A stretch of DNA of 64,000 nucleotides, taken from positions 14,880,001 through 14,944,000 of the forward strand of contig JANTQA010000047.1 of the NCBI GenBank assembly GCA_027625915.1. Reading direction: 5' to 3'. Position numbers and translations under genes: made by a program. The notes under the pieces are model-generated. The model made no database searches. It had not been told where the DNA came from and saw only the letters and a program-made list of their open reading frames with translations. Shown here in pieces: positions 11,384-35,443 of this stretch (the stretch's first letter is position 1; each line of letters starts with the position of its first letter). Source of the stretch: Anaeramoeba flamelloides. Its lineage: Eukaryota; Metamonada; Anaeramoebidae.

Positions 11384-13159
11384 ATGAAAAGTCAAACATT
11401 CAAAGTTCTTCTCCATGTTTATGATCTAAGTATGGGCATGGCAAAATCCCTCTCACCAATGCTAATTGGCAAGCAAATTGAGGCCATTTATCATACCGCA
11501 GTGGTAGTCTATGGAAGAGAATATTTCTATGGGGGAGGCATTTGTGAGGGCACACCTGGGAGAACACAGTATGGCACTCCAATGAAAGTTGAAGAAATCG
11601 GAGAAACTGTGATCCCAAAAGATGTCTTTGTCGATTTTCTTCGCAATATCTCGCATAAATATACGCAGCAGACCTATGACTTGATTAAAAACAATTGTAA
11701 CAATTTTTCAAACCAAACCTGTGAGTTTTTGTCTGGTAACCAAATCCCATCGTATATTCTCGATCTTCCAAAAATCGCTCTCCAGAGCCCTTTAGGTAAA
11801 ATGATTGAGCCAATGCTAACAAATTTAAACCAATCTTCACACTTAAATCCAAACTATGGCCAACAAGGGTTTGATATGAGTATTCCAATTCATGTCCCTG
11901 AAATTAATCCAAACCAATCGACGATGGGAAGGTTTCAAAACCAAGGTGGTGGAAGTGGCCAAAATCTTAATTTAAATTCAATACTCGATAATTTTGGAGG
12001 ATATAGTGATAATAACACTTACCAAAATACGAATTACAATACAAATAATTGGAACAACTCTTTTAATAACACTAATTACAACAACAGCAACACCAACAAC
12101 ACCAACAACTTTAATACTTTTAAAGATCAAAACCAAAATAAAAATGTCAACACAAGCAAAAACAAAGAAAAAGAAAATACAAAAAGCAACTTTTTACAAC
12201 CAAAAACTGGCAAAAAGAAGAATAACCATAAACATGACAATTTAACAGATCTTAAAATAACACAAAACCAAATCCCATTTAAATTTCCTGCTTATAGGAT
12301 TGAATCAATAATCGACAAAGTTTATAGTTTCCAAATAGGACTCACAAAAAAAGAAAAAGGTTATTTCGAAGAAATTAAAAAGATCTTGATCAAATCGAAA
12401 AAAAACCTTGTCAGTTGTCAAGAAATAATATCTGAAGAAATACTCCTATTCATAAAGGTATTACTAGAAAACAAATTAGCTGAGAAACAAATGTTTCCAG
12501 TCTTGGATTTGATTAGAATAATTTCGTTGCTTCCTTTATCAATAGAACATACTCTCAGAATCTTTGCTCCATTTTTCTTAAAATATGGATCAGAATTAAT
12601 GAGCAAATTAGAATTACTTGAAGAAAATAAGCAAGACTCAGAAAATGCACAGACGGCTGTAATTAATTTGATGATGATATTGCGCTCATTTGCTAACACC
12701 TTTCAACATGAAAAAGGGATCAAATATTGGATTGAGAAATCAAATTTCAATAATTTAATAGAATTTCTCAGTACTTCATTGCTACTTGATCATCATGCAG
12801 CGACCGAAAATTTAATTCTCGCTTCATCGTCATTATTTGTTAATGTAGCAATGCTCCTATATAAACTAAAAGAAGAAAACTCTGATTTTAATAAAGAACA
12901 TTCGTTTACTATCCTCACATCTTCAATAATTCTCTTACAGCGGCTTTTAGAAAAAAATACAGAATTTACGAACAAAGACAATAAATCCATTTCTCGGATC
13001 ATTGCAGGTATTTGTAAAGTTTTGTGGAGAGACGATTCTTTAGTTGATTTGTTTCTCCAGTTCGGCTTGGATCTTGAAAAAATATTTGAAAAGAAAAATT
13101 CAAAAAGTTTTAATCAAGTAAATATCGCAGCTGGAGAATTACAACAAATATTAAATTAA
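11384..13159 (+). CDS. PPPDE (DeSI-like) peptidase with C-terminal PUL domain
   Basis: 591 residues in a single exon. Residues about 5-135 form a PPPDE domain, the fold of DeSI-type deSUMOylating/deubiquitinating cysteine peptidases. The likely catalytic pair is His37 in 'AIYHTAVVVYG' and Cys105 in 'NNCNNFSNQ', with a Gly-rich 'YFYGGGI' strand between them; both sit close to the spacing in human DESI1 (His38, Cys108). Residues about 180-290 are an Asn/Gln/Lys-rich linker. Residues about 298-585, starting 'KFPAYRIESIID', match the alpha-helical PUL domain of PLAA/Ufd3/Lub1, which binds the Cdc48/p97 C-terminus. PPPDE-PUL proteins are known in fungi and plants, sometimes with a thioredoxin domain between; no CxxC thioredoxin is visible here. 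The inferred role is removing ubiquitin or SUMO in connection with p97. The ATG at 11384 is directly upstream of the domain and no better start is visible. Confidence 0.85.
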   Translation: MKSQTFKVLLHVYDLSMGMAKSLSPMLIGKQIEAIYHTAVVVYGREYFYGGGICEGTPGRTQYGTPMKVEEIGETVIPKDVFVDFLRNISHKYTQQTYDLIKNNCNNFSNQTCEFLSGNQIPSYILDLPKIALQSPLGKMIEPMLTNLNQSSHLNPNYGQQGFDMSIPIHVPEINPNQSTMGRFQNQGGGSGQNLNLNSILDNFGGYSDNNTYQNTNYNTNNWNNSFNNTNYNNSNTNNTNNFNTFKDQNQNKNVNTSKNKEKENTKSNFLQPKTGKKKNNHKHDNLTDLKITQNQIPFKFPAYRIESIIDKVYSFQIGLTKKEKGYFEEIKKILIKSKKNLVSCQEIISEEILLFIKVLLENKLAEKQMFPVLDLIRIISLLPLSIEHTLRIFAPFFLKYGSELMSKLELLEENKQDSENAQTAVINLMMILRSFANTFQHEKGIKYWIEKSNFNNLIEFLSTSLLLDHHAATENLILASSSLFVNVAMLLYKLKEENSDFNKEHSFTILTSSIILLQRLLEKNTEFTNKDNKSISRIIAGICKVLWRDDSLVDLFLQFGLDLEKIFEKKNSKSFNQVNIAAGELQQILN

Positions 13160-14944
13160 ATCAAATTTATCATTACAATTTCAATAATCATTGTAGAATA
13201 AGTTTAAAAAAAATAAAATAATTCGAATTGAAAATTTGTTTGAAAAAATATTTTATTCTTTTTTTTTTTTTATCATTTTTATTTGTCTTTAAGGATTCGG
13301 GGTAAGGACATTTTACCAATTTTGAGTACAAGAATTTATATAAAACTGAATTATTCAAATCATTTCTTTAACTAAATACATTATTATTTTAATCAAAAAG
13401 AGTGTGTGAAATATATTCTAGTTTAACACATTTACATACCAATTAAAAAAAATGTAAAATCGAAATAATTAAATAATTGGCCAAGAAACAATAACAAAAA
13501 CTCATTTATTTCTTGATATTATTTGTAGAATTTGATATCATTAATTCTTCTTAGCCCAATTTTATTTTTAATTCTTTATGGAAATACTTTTTTTTGGAAA
13601 ATTTTTGAGAACTAAACAACTGTTTACTTGTAAATAATTCTCAAAATGAATTTTTAATTTCAAGTTTTCATTTAATTTGTCGAATTTAGATTTCGTTCAA
13701 AACACATAATGATTTTTTTTAAATTTCTCTTTAGAAATATGTATTTATTATATAAATTTGTTTGATTTGATAATTATTAGAATAATTATTTATTGTGTTT
13801 TTTCCATTTCCCAACTGACTGAATCTTCTTAATATTGAGAAGAAGAGTTCAGAAATGAAATAGATCAAGTGTATACTTGCTAATACTCCTACATTGAAAC
13901 AAGAAAGTATAAGTAATGCGAAAATAAAAACTAAAAAGAAAAGCCTAAAAATGACCAAATGTTTAAAACAAATAAGATCAAAAAAAAAAAAATAAGTTAA
14001 AACAACAAAAATAACATTCCCCAAATGAACATTCATGATCAATTATCAAATTATTAAATCAACCAAAAGTACTGTGACTGTGATTTTGAGGGTTCTTAAT
14101 TTAAGATAACATTGTTTTTTTTTTTTTTTTTTTGATTTTTACCAAATGCTTCTTATAAACACTTTTTAAAATTTTTTTTTTTTTTCTATATTTCTATTTC
14201 TTTTCCCTTTTTATAATTTTTTGCTTTTGCTTTTTAAACATAAAAAAAAAAAAAAATTACATATGTATTTCCCTTGAACAATTGTGAAATCTATGATTTT
14301 ACCATTTAATTACCTTTGAGGGAATTTAAGTTAAAGGACATCTAGAGTGCGATTTACACTTCTTTGATCAATAATAAAAAAATAAAAAAAAATTTTTTTT
14401 ATTTTTTGTCAAATTGGAAAAACATATAATAATTATCAATTAAACTTCAAATACAAAATATTTTTCTTTCTTTGAGTTTAATCCTTTGGGGTTGTTTTTT
14501 TTTTTCTTTCAATAATATAATCCCATAACTTTAATCTTTTTGAATAGTATACTTTATTGTGGTTTTATGAGCTGATTTTGATATCAATATTTGAGAAAAA
14601 GGAATTTTATAAACAAATTTATAAAAAAATTGTTTTTGTTAAAAATCAATCAAAAGAAATTTTGTAAGAAATTAAAGTAACAAAGATTTATTCAAATTCA
14701 GATTAATGTTTTAAATATTAAAAAAATTCTCGAAAAGAAACAGCGGCTGGTAAAATAATTTACATTCTTGACCCCAACTAGTTCATTCAGAAAAGGGGTC
14801 CTTCTTTTCTATTATTTATAAACAATTTTTTTTTTAAAAATAAAAACACCAATTTAAATTTTGTTGGTTTATCAACTATTAAATTCAACATTCATCAGAA
14901 CATTTTTTGTGTTAAAACAAAAAAATTAATAAAAGCCTATATTC

Positions 14945-15181
14945 AAAGTGATAGTATCAGTATATAAGTAAAAAATGTCCATTTTTAATATCATTCTTTT
15001 CAATCTCCTTTTCAAACCTCCCACGAACAAAAGGTTGCCAAAAATGTGAAAAAAATTTCTCTTCAAACCTAGCCAAAACATTTTGTTCGAAATAATAACT
15101 TAAGATTTTCCAAAAAAGTTAATGTAAAAAAAAAATGACAAAAAATAGCCATTTTTTGCTTTTATACTGATACTTGAGCTT
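14945..15181. mobile_element. MITE-like element with ~35-bp terminal inverted repeats
   Basis: The left end reads through 'AGTATCAGTATATAAG' into 'AAAAAATG', and the right end is its inverse, 'CATTTTTTGCTTTTATACTG' followed by 'ATACTT'. The arms are about 35 bp with a few mismatches, enclosing about 165 bp without coding potential. Confidence 0.65.
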
Positions 15182-16269
15182 TAAAACAATAAATCTCTCT
15201 AAATTGAAAAAATAAAGATTCAGCATTTATTCACTTTTTTTTTAATAAATATAAAGGAGAATATCATATTGATTTCAAATTTTAAGAGCATTCTGTAATT
15301 GAAAACATCTTTTTAAGAAGTGTTCTCTCAATATATTTTTTCAAAATTCAGTAAATGTAGCTCTTCACTAAAATTTTATCTAAAAAATCATACTGCAAAT
15401 GCTTCGATACCTAAACATCGTATTATTATGTATATTATCTCTTGTGATCATCAAGAATTGTATAATTGTTATTTTTTAGAAATTTTAGTGTATACTACAT
15501 CAGATTTTTCATTATATCAGAACTTCAAGTATCACGACCTGACCACTTTTGATAAAACTTAATTTATTCAAAGTATTTTTATTGTAAACTTAATAATAAT
15601 TGTCTTAGAACAATAATAGTTTGGTTCAAGAAAATATTATTAATCTAGAGCCAAGTTAATGATGAGGTAAAATTTTGAAATTTCCAAAAATTAGAAATTG
15701 AATGGTTCTACTTTATGTAAAGAAGAAAAATGATATAATTCTAAAAGAGTTAGGAGCAGATTCCCCTGAAAGTGAACTTGTTAAGAGAATTATTTCGGGA
15801 TTTGTTTGAGATTCGAGTAGTCTATTATTTAAATATGTTATGATTGATTGTAAATTTCAGTTGTGATCTCACATTTAAATTACTCTATAAAATATTATCA
15901 AACAATCAATGATTCAATTTTTTTACACAGAATCTAGCTAAAAAATTATCATTTCTGAAAAATTATTTTTAATTATTTTGGAAAACATAAATATTGAAAA
16001 AACAATAACTGTATTCTAGCATCTAAAAACTAATATACAACACCCCCAAAAGTGATTATTCATTCAATTTTTTATTTTCAAAGATTTTCTCAATAATAAT
16101 CAATATAACAACCCAAAGAATGAATAAATTTGTTTTCTTTTTGTGGGCCTAGTTGTATTCTCAATATATTTGCATTATTTAAGAAATAATTTTTTAAACA
16201 AATCTTGTGGTAAACTATTTAATTTTTACAAAAATCAACTTTTTTAGTAAATAATCTACAATCAAAGAT

Positions 16270-16720
16270 ATTTTTAATAAACATATTTTGCAAATTTGAA
16301 ACCAGATATATTATTAGTAATTTAAACTTTATATATGTTTAGAAATGCAGATTTTTTGAAAAAGAATATTGATTTTTATACGAAAATATGATCATTCTTT
16401 TTTTTTGACGATCCCAACTTTGCTATATTACTTTACAATTAAAATTTGACAGATATTTGTACCATTGGATACTAATAGGATTTACATTTAATTACACGTA
16501 TTGTAATTTTCGACCCCTACTTTATAATAGCAAATACTTCTATGGTTAAATACTTTTAATCAATTTTAATCCAAATTTTTATTATTTTATAACTCTTGTT
16601 ATTTAACAAATAAAAGATTTTGGAACATTCTCGGAAGTAAAAAACTCATATAAAAAATAATAAAAAATTATCTTCAAGATCTCAAATAGTGCCAAAGAGA
16701 CAATACTTAATAACAACACA
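16270..16720. repeat. Old dispersed repeat, copy 2 (partner at 3965-4450)
   Basis: Same order of conserved blocks as copy 1, including 'ACATATTTTGCAA', 'ATATTTGTACCATTGGA' and 'TATCTTCAAG'. It is diverged and non-coding. Confidence 0.45.
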
Positions 16721-17105
16721 ACTAAATATTGCATTCAAAATTATATTTAGCTAGATAAATTCTAAATTGAGTGTTGCCCTTTAACTCTTTTTTCGAAAAA
16801 TATACTCATTTTTCATTGTTGTTTCTTTAGGAGATTGATCATTAATCATATGTTGTTCGTTTTTTCAATGAGTATTAGTTCTAAAAAATTACAAAATTTT
16901 TTTTAATCCATTTGAGAAAATTATTTTTTATCATATAGCTCGACCCTTAAAACATATACTAGTATAATTCCTAAATAACCAAATCAAATACCAAACAAGA
17001 TTGTTGTTTATTTTCAAAAAAGGTCTTTGGTAAATTTTAAAAAGTCAGAAAAAAAAATATCGATTTTTTTAAATAGTTTTTCATTTTTTTTTTTTTTTTT
17101 TTTTA

Positions 17106-18584
17106 ATGAGCACTTCACCGACAAGTTCAAAACAAGAAAAACGAAAAGAAAAAGGAAAAGGACAAGAAAAGAAAGAAAAAAGAAAGAAAGAAAAAAGAAA
17201 TAAAGAAAAAGAAAAAAATAAAAAAAAAGTAACTTCTTCATCATCCAAAACCTACTCATCAGGACTCTCCTCTTCAAACTCAAAAAAGGAGATTAACAAA
17301 GACAATTCTGAAGAAAATAACAACGATGAGAAATCTACAACAAAAAAGAAAAAAGATGAACAAGACGACAAAATTATTGGTTTGTTTCTTTTTCAATCCT
17401 TTAGAATTTATATTGCTGGTCAAAACCGTGTCATTACAAAACCACCAAATTAAAATCCACATTAACAAAAACAAAAAATTTCTTTTTAAATCTCTCACCC
17501 CTTATTGCTTTTTTTTTTTATTTTAAAAATAATTTTGCAAAATCTTTTTTTTTAAAATTCTTCACCAGAAAAAAATTCAAAAAAGAAAGAAAAACCTGTC
17601 CAAATATTAATACCAAAGGATATGATTTTTTATGATTTTGCAGATGAAATAATTTATCGGGGGTGTAGTCATAACAATCAAAACAATTTGCCAAGAAATG
17701 ATAAAAAGGAAAAAGGGAAATCAAAAGGACCAAAAAAAACGGGATATGGGGTTTATAAAAAATTACTCTTTAAAATTAATAAAAGGTCATCTGATCATGA
17801 TGAAAATAAAGAGAAAAAGGAAGACAAAAGAAACCGATCAAAATCAGAACAAAAAACAAAAACAGCAAACCATTCAAAAAAGAATTCTAATCAAATAAAA
17901 TCTGTTAATTCTTCGAATAAATTACTTGACAAAAAGAAAAAAAAAAGTACCACGCCGAGAAAAGACTCAAAGAGGAATTCGGTAAAGAATAAAAAGAAAG
18001 AAAACGAAAAAAATAAAGAAGTGGGAACTCAAAACAAAAAAACCAAAAAATTGAAAAATAAAAAAAAGTCTTCGGGTTCTCTTGGTTCACCGAAATCTCC
18101 AACTTCAGGAAGTGAAAATAAAAAAAAACAAAAAGAACAAAAACAAGAAGAAGAAAATGGGAAACCAAAGAAAAATAATAAAAAAAAAAACAAGAAAAAA
18201 GAAAAAAAAAAGGAAGAAGTAAAGGAAAATAATAGAGACAAGGAAGAAGAAGGAAACAAACAAAAAAAGAAAAACAGAAAAAAAAAGAAGAAAAAGAATA
18301 ATAAGGAAAAAGAAAGAGCAAAAAAAGTAAATGAGGTTGAGGAAAAAAAGGAAGAAGAAATTAAAAAAGTGGAAAAGGATCAGAAAAAAACAAAAGAAGA
18401 AAAGGAAATTAAAGAAGAGGGAAAAAAAGAAGAAGGAGAAGAAGAAAAAAAAAAAAAAAAAAAAAAAAAAACTAACAATGAAGAAAAAGATAAAAAAAAA
18501 GATGTTTCACAGAGTTCTTCTTCGTCTGAAAAATCTTCAAGTGGCTCAGACTCTTCAGATGAAGCGAATTCTGGAAAAGATTAG
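17106..18584 (+). CDS. Lys/Glu-rich low-complexity protein, two exons
   Basis: Exon 1 is 17106-17379 and exon 2 is 17644-18584, giving about 404 residues. The intron (17380-17643, 264 nt) has donor GTTTGT and acceptor TTTTGCAG and splits an Asp codon (G|AT, phase 1), giving a junction 'DDKII-D-EIIYRGCSHNN'. The short ordered-looking block after the junction ('EIIYRGCSHNNQNNLPRNDK', 'GYGVYKKLLFK') is the only part not dominated by Lys, Glu, Asn and Ser. The rest is long Lys/Glu tracts ending in a Ser/Asp-rich acidic tail ('SSSSSEKSSSGSDSSDE'). The Lys-rich body with a Ser/Glu/Asp tail resembles disordered nuclear or nucleolar proteins, but composition alone does not give a function. Poly-A coding tracts (about 18450-18470) make the reading frame sensitive to sequencing error. 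Confidence 0.6.
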
Positions 18585-19103
18585 AGAAAATTAATTAAAA
18601 TAAAATTATAAATTATGTTCAAAGAACATAGAATATATATACCTATATTTTTTATTTTGAATTAATAATTTAAAAATAACCCACAGCTGAATAATTTTTT
18701 TAATTGCCCATTTCGCGAAAATGATAGCAGATTGTTTCTGGCTTCTTATTGATCAATTTCAGGATTTTAATTTCTTCAACAATATTTCTCTCGCAAAAAT
18801 TTCTGTATTTTTTTTTATATTATTATTCCAATCTCATAGAATCAAAAATAATATTGAGGCTTCTGTATATATTAATAAAGGGGTGAGAAATGTTTGCTCA
18901 AACAACAAATAAAGAAAATAAATATTCTTATGATCATAAACAGAAACGATTTTAATTAAGTTTTAAAAACAAAAATAAAAAACATCTCAATTTGAAATTA
19001 AATTAAGAGCAGAAAAAAGAAATTTGTATTTAACAATGTTAATCACATATGGTTTATCTATTTTTTGATCATAAGAGATTTATCAAAAATAGATTTTGAT
19101 TTA

Positions 19104-20165
19104 AGGAAGTAAGTACATTTTACCATTTTGAAAAATTTTAATTGTGTGAACATTATTGAAAAATATTTTTTGAGTGCCAGAAGATATCGAAAATTTGAAA
19201 CCAAAATCCCATTCGCTGTTCTATTTGTGAAAAAAAAGCAAACCCAAAGTAATTCAGAGCAGAACCTTTCATTTTTCGATTTTTTGAACAGTTTTTTTGT
19301 TTAAATTTTTGGTTTTATTAAATTAGTTGTTGGATCTAGAAATATGTTAATATGAATCAACGAAATTAATCCAAGAGTAAACCCAAAAAATAGACCCGAA
19401 AAGGTGTGTCTTTGAAACAAATATTTTCTTTTAGTAGACCAAACACAAAAGATCACCTTTCCATAATAAATTTGTTTAAATCAAGAATGAAAAAAGAAAT
19501 TGATAAAAGCCTATTTTCCAAGATTGGTTTTCTTTTTCTTCTTAATTTGTATAATTCCAAACAATTTTATACCTTGAATTTCTTGCCCCATTACTATTTA
19601 TTATTATTTAACAAACGTTTTGCTAAAAATTTGTTTTAAAAATTCTTTTTTCAAAATTTTCAATCAACCCAAGCCAAAACAAAGAAAACTATTTCAAAAA
19701 ATTAAAATAAAGGAGTTGAATTCTTGGAATCAAAAAACAGTTACAAAAGATTCAAATCAAAATAAAAGAAAATTCTAGAAAAAATTTCAATCAGATTCAG
19801 TATTATTTTTAGTTTTCAATTTAATGGAAAATAAATAATTATAAAATCAAACTAATTCCTCAATCTAACTTTATTTCTGATTAGTAATTAAATAAATATT
19901 GTATTTTCTAAACCCAAACTAGAATTAGATGAATTAAATGGAAATAGGATTTTTAAATTCATTTTTGGAAATTCTTTTGAAATAAGAAGTAATTGTATTC
20001 TCAAAAATTTTACAAACAAAAAGTATTTCCAAGAAGAATCAAAAATAAAATCAAATACAGAAATAGTAATTATATCAAATATAGCGACTACGATTAAGAA
20101 ATAGAAGATTTTTATTTATTTTTTTTTGATCAATTTTTTCATTTTTTTGATTTCCAGTTTTTAAT
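19104..20165 (+). repeat. Long dispersed repeat, copy A (partner 53178-54245)
   Basis: Nearly collinear with 53178-54245 on the same strand. Shared blocks include 'ATTTTACCATTTTGAAAAAT', 'TTTAATTGTGTGAACATTA', 'GCAAACCCAAAGTAATTCAG' and 'TTGATCAATTTTTTCATTTT' at the right. Differences are scattered substitutions and small gaps. No conserved frame is seen, so it is a non-coding repeat. Similarity resumes at 20350-20880 against 55560-55960. Confidence 0.8.
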
Positions 20166-20349
20166 AAGTATGAAAGTAAACTCATATTCAGTCAAACGAA
20201 CCCAGTTATAATGGAATAATACATGTGTTTAAAGTGTTTGCACTTGTATATTAGAAGAAAAATTTTATTTTAGAAATTTTCAAAAATAAATCATTTTTTT
20301 ACATTTTTGTTTTTTTTTTTGATTTTTTTTTTTAAAACTTAATTCAGTT

Positions 20350-20880
20350 GCAAAATTTTTTTGTATTGCAAGTTCAATAGTCACTTGGTAAAAATGTGTT
20401 ATTCTAAGGTTATTGAAATCGTGGAAATGATTGTTGAAAAATCATATGGATTTCTATTGCAATTCAATTCAATCTTTGATCTTGATATTTGAATAATAAA
20501 TGTGAAAAATTTTCACTTCTATTTCATTTCCTTTTACAAATATAGACCACAAATACCAACCTACTTCGTTTCGGGGCTTTGTTTCTAAAAGAAAAGTATG
20601 GAAAATGAAGTGAAAAATGTTTCATATTTATTATTTAAATACCAGGAGAAGTTCAAAACGAACATTCTTGTTTTTCTCAATAGGTATTTCCAAAGAATTT
20701 GAGTTTTTCAATTTTTAAGAAAATCTATTGATTAATTAGTTTTCTTTCAGACATGTATCATCATTTCTTTGAGGTGTATTATTCTCTTTATTTCTTATTT
20801 GTTCTTAAAAGGTCAATTATATAAAATAAATGATATTTGAAAAAAACTTTGGGCCACTTTAACTGAAACAAAGTTTAATA
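20350..20880 (+). repeat. Continuation of dispersed repeat copy A (partner 55560-55960)
   Basis: Collinear with 55560-55960 through 'GTTATTCTAAGGTTATTGAA', 'TATTATTCTCTTTATTTCTT' and 'ATTTGTTCTTAAAAGGTC'. In copy B this part is separated from the first by about 1.3 kb, so copy B gained or copy A lost DNA. Copy A carries a short MITE-like insert at 20477-20651. Confidence 0.65.
20477..20651. mobile_element. MITE-like element, TTACTGGTATTT family, copy 1
   Basis: The left arm (GATATTTGAATAA, then TGTGAAAAATTTTCACTTC) and right arm (GGAAAATGAAGTGAAAAATG, ending AAATACCAGG) are inverted copies. Both the arms and 'AAAAGTATGGAAAATGAAG' match the better preserved element at 22294-22461. It sits inside dispersed repeat copy A. 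Confidence 0.65.
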
Positions 20881-21394
20881 ATTTGCTTCTAAAAAAGTTT
20901 GCTGTTTTTTTCATAAGGAGAAAAAAATACATTTTAATTTTGTCTGATTTTATTCCAGAATTTGGAAAAGATTTTGATCATTAAATATTTATTCTCTCAA
21001 ATTCCTTAAACATTTTACAATTTGAACTAATTTAACTTTACCAGAATCCACAAATACAAAAAATGTTTTTTTGTTTTAGGATTGCATTATAATTATTTCG
21101 TGACCTAAAAATTGGATAGCCCAGAAACAATTTTCTGAAAAGATTATGAAAATTAAACAAAATCATCAAAACTAGTTTGAACTATTCAATCTATTTAAAT
21201 TCTTTCTAAAGCCTTACCAACAAGAACAAAAACAAAACTAAATCAAACCACAAACCAGTTTGCATATTGGATCCTCATATTTGTTTTTGATTATGATCTT
21301 TTTTCTAACTACAATTACACTTCTGAGAATAATGATTAACCAAACAAATTCCTGTCATTAAGAAGATTTCTTTTCTCTTTTTTCAGAGATACAA

Positions 21395-21425
21395 AAACCC
21401 AAGAAATTAGCTTTCTTGGGTTTTA
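21395..21425. promoter_or_regulatory. Perfect 13-bp stem, 5-nt loop hairpin upstream of MetAP2
   Basis: Left arm AAAACCCAAGAAA, loop TTAGC, right arm TTTCTTGGGTTTT, with no mismatch. It lies about 100 bp upstream of the first candidate ATG (21497) of the MetAP2 gene. It could be 5'-UTR structure, a cruciform, or a tiny element remnant; no function is proven. Confidence 0.5.
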
Positions 21426-21526
21426 TAATTCACAATCAAAAAGTTAGCTAAGAAAGTAAAAACAAATGTCATTTTTTATTAAATTCAACAGGTTTTATGA
21501 GTAATAAAAAAAAAGGTAAAAGGTAA

Positions 21527-33508
<11,982 letters not shown>

Positions 33509-34695
33509 AGTATATTTCTCGTTACTCCTTCATCCATCCATTCGTTCGTTTGTTCATTTATTATTGCTTTAAAAATTATAAAGTTTAGAATCACATAATT
33601 TTTAACACATTATATATTAAGCCATCTACCATAACTTGGACAACTCCATAAATATGGGCAAGATTATTAACAGTTCTTAATTTCTAATTAAGGTTTACAA
33701 CCCTAACACGAAAAAAAAATATCTTAGAGAAATCTTTTTTTGTTTTTCTTTTTCTTTTTTTTTGATCTATTTTTTTTGATAAATTTCCGATTTTAGCTTT
33801 TAAGGTAACAAAAAAATTAGATCCTTTGACTTAACTAGTAATGAATTTTCGAAATTATGTTTGTTAGCTTCAACAAGAATACTTCAACTGAGTAATTGTA
33901 AAACAACAAGAATTGGATTTCAAAATATTTTTTAAATTTTAATATGAATATTTGTAAGTGGTATTAAATGAAATACAATTCATTGTTGAAAAACGAAAAA
34001 AAGTCATGATCAAATTTTTTGATCAATAAAGCATCAATAAATTAATAAAATTGTTTTTTTGAAATTGGTTAAAAATTGTTTTGAAAGTTATCTTTTTAAG
34101 TTTAGTAATGCTCATAATAATTATATTTTTTAAAGTGAAATTTTGATTTCATCTTGTATTATAAATAAATATTTCCAATTTAAAACAAACTATTGTTTAT
34201 AGTATGATAGTTTTTTGAAAAATCAACAATAAAAAGCTATATTATTTTTGGATAAAAATTTATCCTTATAACTAATTTCAAGTTTTAATCTTTGTTAATT
34301 ATAATTTCTTTTCTAATAAATACACAACAGGATGATGAAAAAATCTTTAATAAAAAAAATTAAATATTTGCTAATTTTTCACTTTTTAATAACTTTAATT
34401 ATAATAAAGACTATTAGTTAATAAAAGATCTTTGATCAAAAAATATTTTTAAAAACATTTATAATTTAAGTTGGTAAGGCTATTTTTTTAGGTTCAATTA
34501 AGATTTTTTTTTTTAAAATTAATAGTAAACAATTTGAAAACATTTTTGTTTCTAGTTAAGAGGTCATTTTGTTATATTTTAAAAGTATTTTAAATCTGAT
34601 GAATATCTTTCAAATAGGGAATCAATTATATTGACTATTAAAGAATTATTTGTTCTTTAAAATTGGAAAAAATATTTTTGTTTTGATTTTCTGTT

Positions 34696-34772
34696 AGGAT
34701 TTTTTTTCCTTTTTGTAATAAACCAAAAATTTAAATAAATTTTCGGTTTATTTCAAAAAGGAAAAAAAAATC
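34696..34772. repeat. Isolated hairpin related to the intron 1 hairpin cluster
   Basis: The arm 'AGGATTTTTTTTCCTTTTTG' plus 'TAATAAACC' faces its inverse 'GGTTTATTTCAAAAAGG' plus 'AAAAAAAAATCT'. It is followed by 'CCAGAATTCAAAAGAATTGA', which also occurs in the cluster near 23330 and 23730, so it is the same family. Confidence 0.65.
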
Positions 34773-34856
34773 TAGTATACTTTCCCTTAGGTTTTCCAGA
34801 ATTCAAAAGAATTGAGTAAAATCATATAGATTTTACTCGATTATATTAAATACTAT

Positions 34857-35443
34857 AAGGTATTTCCAAAAAAGTGGGGAATTTTTTTTTACATTTTATA
34901 AAAAATAATCTTTGTTAGTGATGGTAATCATTAATCAACTTTACCAAATTAAGTTTAATGTTAATACCGATTGAACCAACAACTTATGTATTTAATTCAA
35001 AACGTGAATTTTAATTGAAATATTCCCAAAAAATGAAAAAAAAAATAGCACTTTTTTTGGAGAAAACAATGAACAACCAATTTCAATAAAAAACCCGAAA
35101 TATGGAAAGGGAAAAAATGATTTTTTAAACACGAAAACTCAGTTATATGTTTTCAATTTTATTGTTATCTTTTTGAGATTATACAAGTTATGAAAACAAT
35201 TTTTTAACTTAAAAAGAAATCAATAAACGCCAATTTTCAACCCTAAAAAATATCAGATAAAATTGTACTCAGAAAATTTAATATCTTTTATTTATGGAAT
35301 ACAATACTAATAAAAAAATTGAATTGTTATCAAGAATTTATAAATGGTGGTTAATGATTTTATATATTTTAATACTTTTTTGAAGAATTTGTTACAGAAA
35401 TATATTTTAAAATAAATTTTCCCCACTTTCTTGGAAATATCTT
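34857..35443. mobile_element. MITE-like element, GTGGGGA family, full-length copy
   Basis: 587 bp with about 24-bp terminal inverted repeats: left AAGGTATTTCCAAAAAAGTG followed by GGGA, right TCCCCACTTTCTTGG followed by AAATATCTT. No coding frame conserved between copies. Related copies lie at 57711-58293 (USP intron) and 1349-2530 (interrupted). Confidence 0.75.

Larger units (their letters stand above)
13160..17105. other. Gene-free interval with repeats
   Basis: No supportable gene. It contains a terminal-inverted-repeat element at 14945-15181, one copy of an old dispersed repeat at 16270-16720 and many A or T runs. A 22-base T tract sits immediately before the ATG of the next gene and may be promoter-like, though that is only a guess. 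Confidence 0.6.
18585..21394. other. Interval occupied by dispersed repeats
   Basis: No supportable gene. Most of it is copy A of a dispersed repeat shared with 53.2-56.0 kb, with a short terminal-inverted-repeat element inside. The part at about 18780-19090 also resembles 23930-24260. Confidence 0.6.

Noticed and set aside
21395-21425. Rho-independent-type terminator for the GC-containing hairpin
   Set aside because: The context is eukaryotic and the hairpin precedes, not follows, a gene.
21524-21526. TAA read as a sense codon (alternative genetic code)
   Set aside because: Other genes in the window end cleanly at TAA at family-typical C-termini (for example MetAP2 '..GDDY' TAA, SERINC TAA), so TAA is a stop here.
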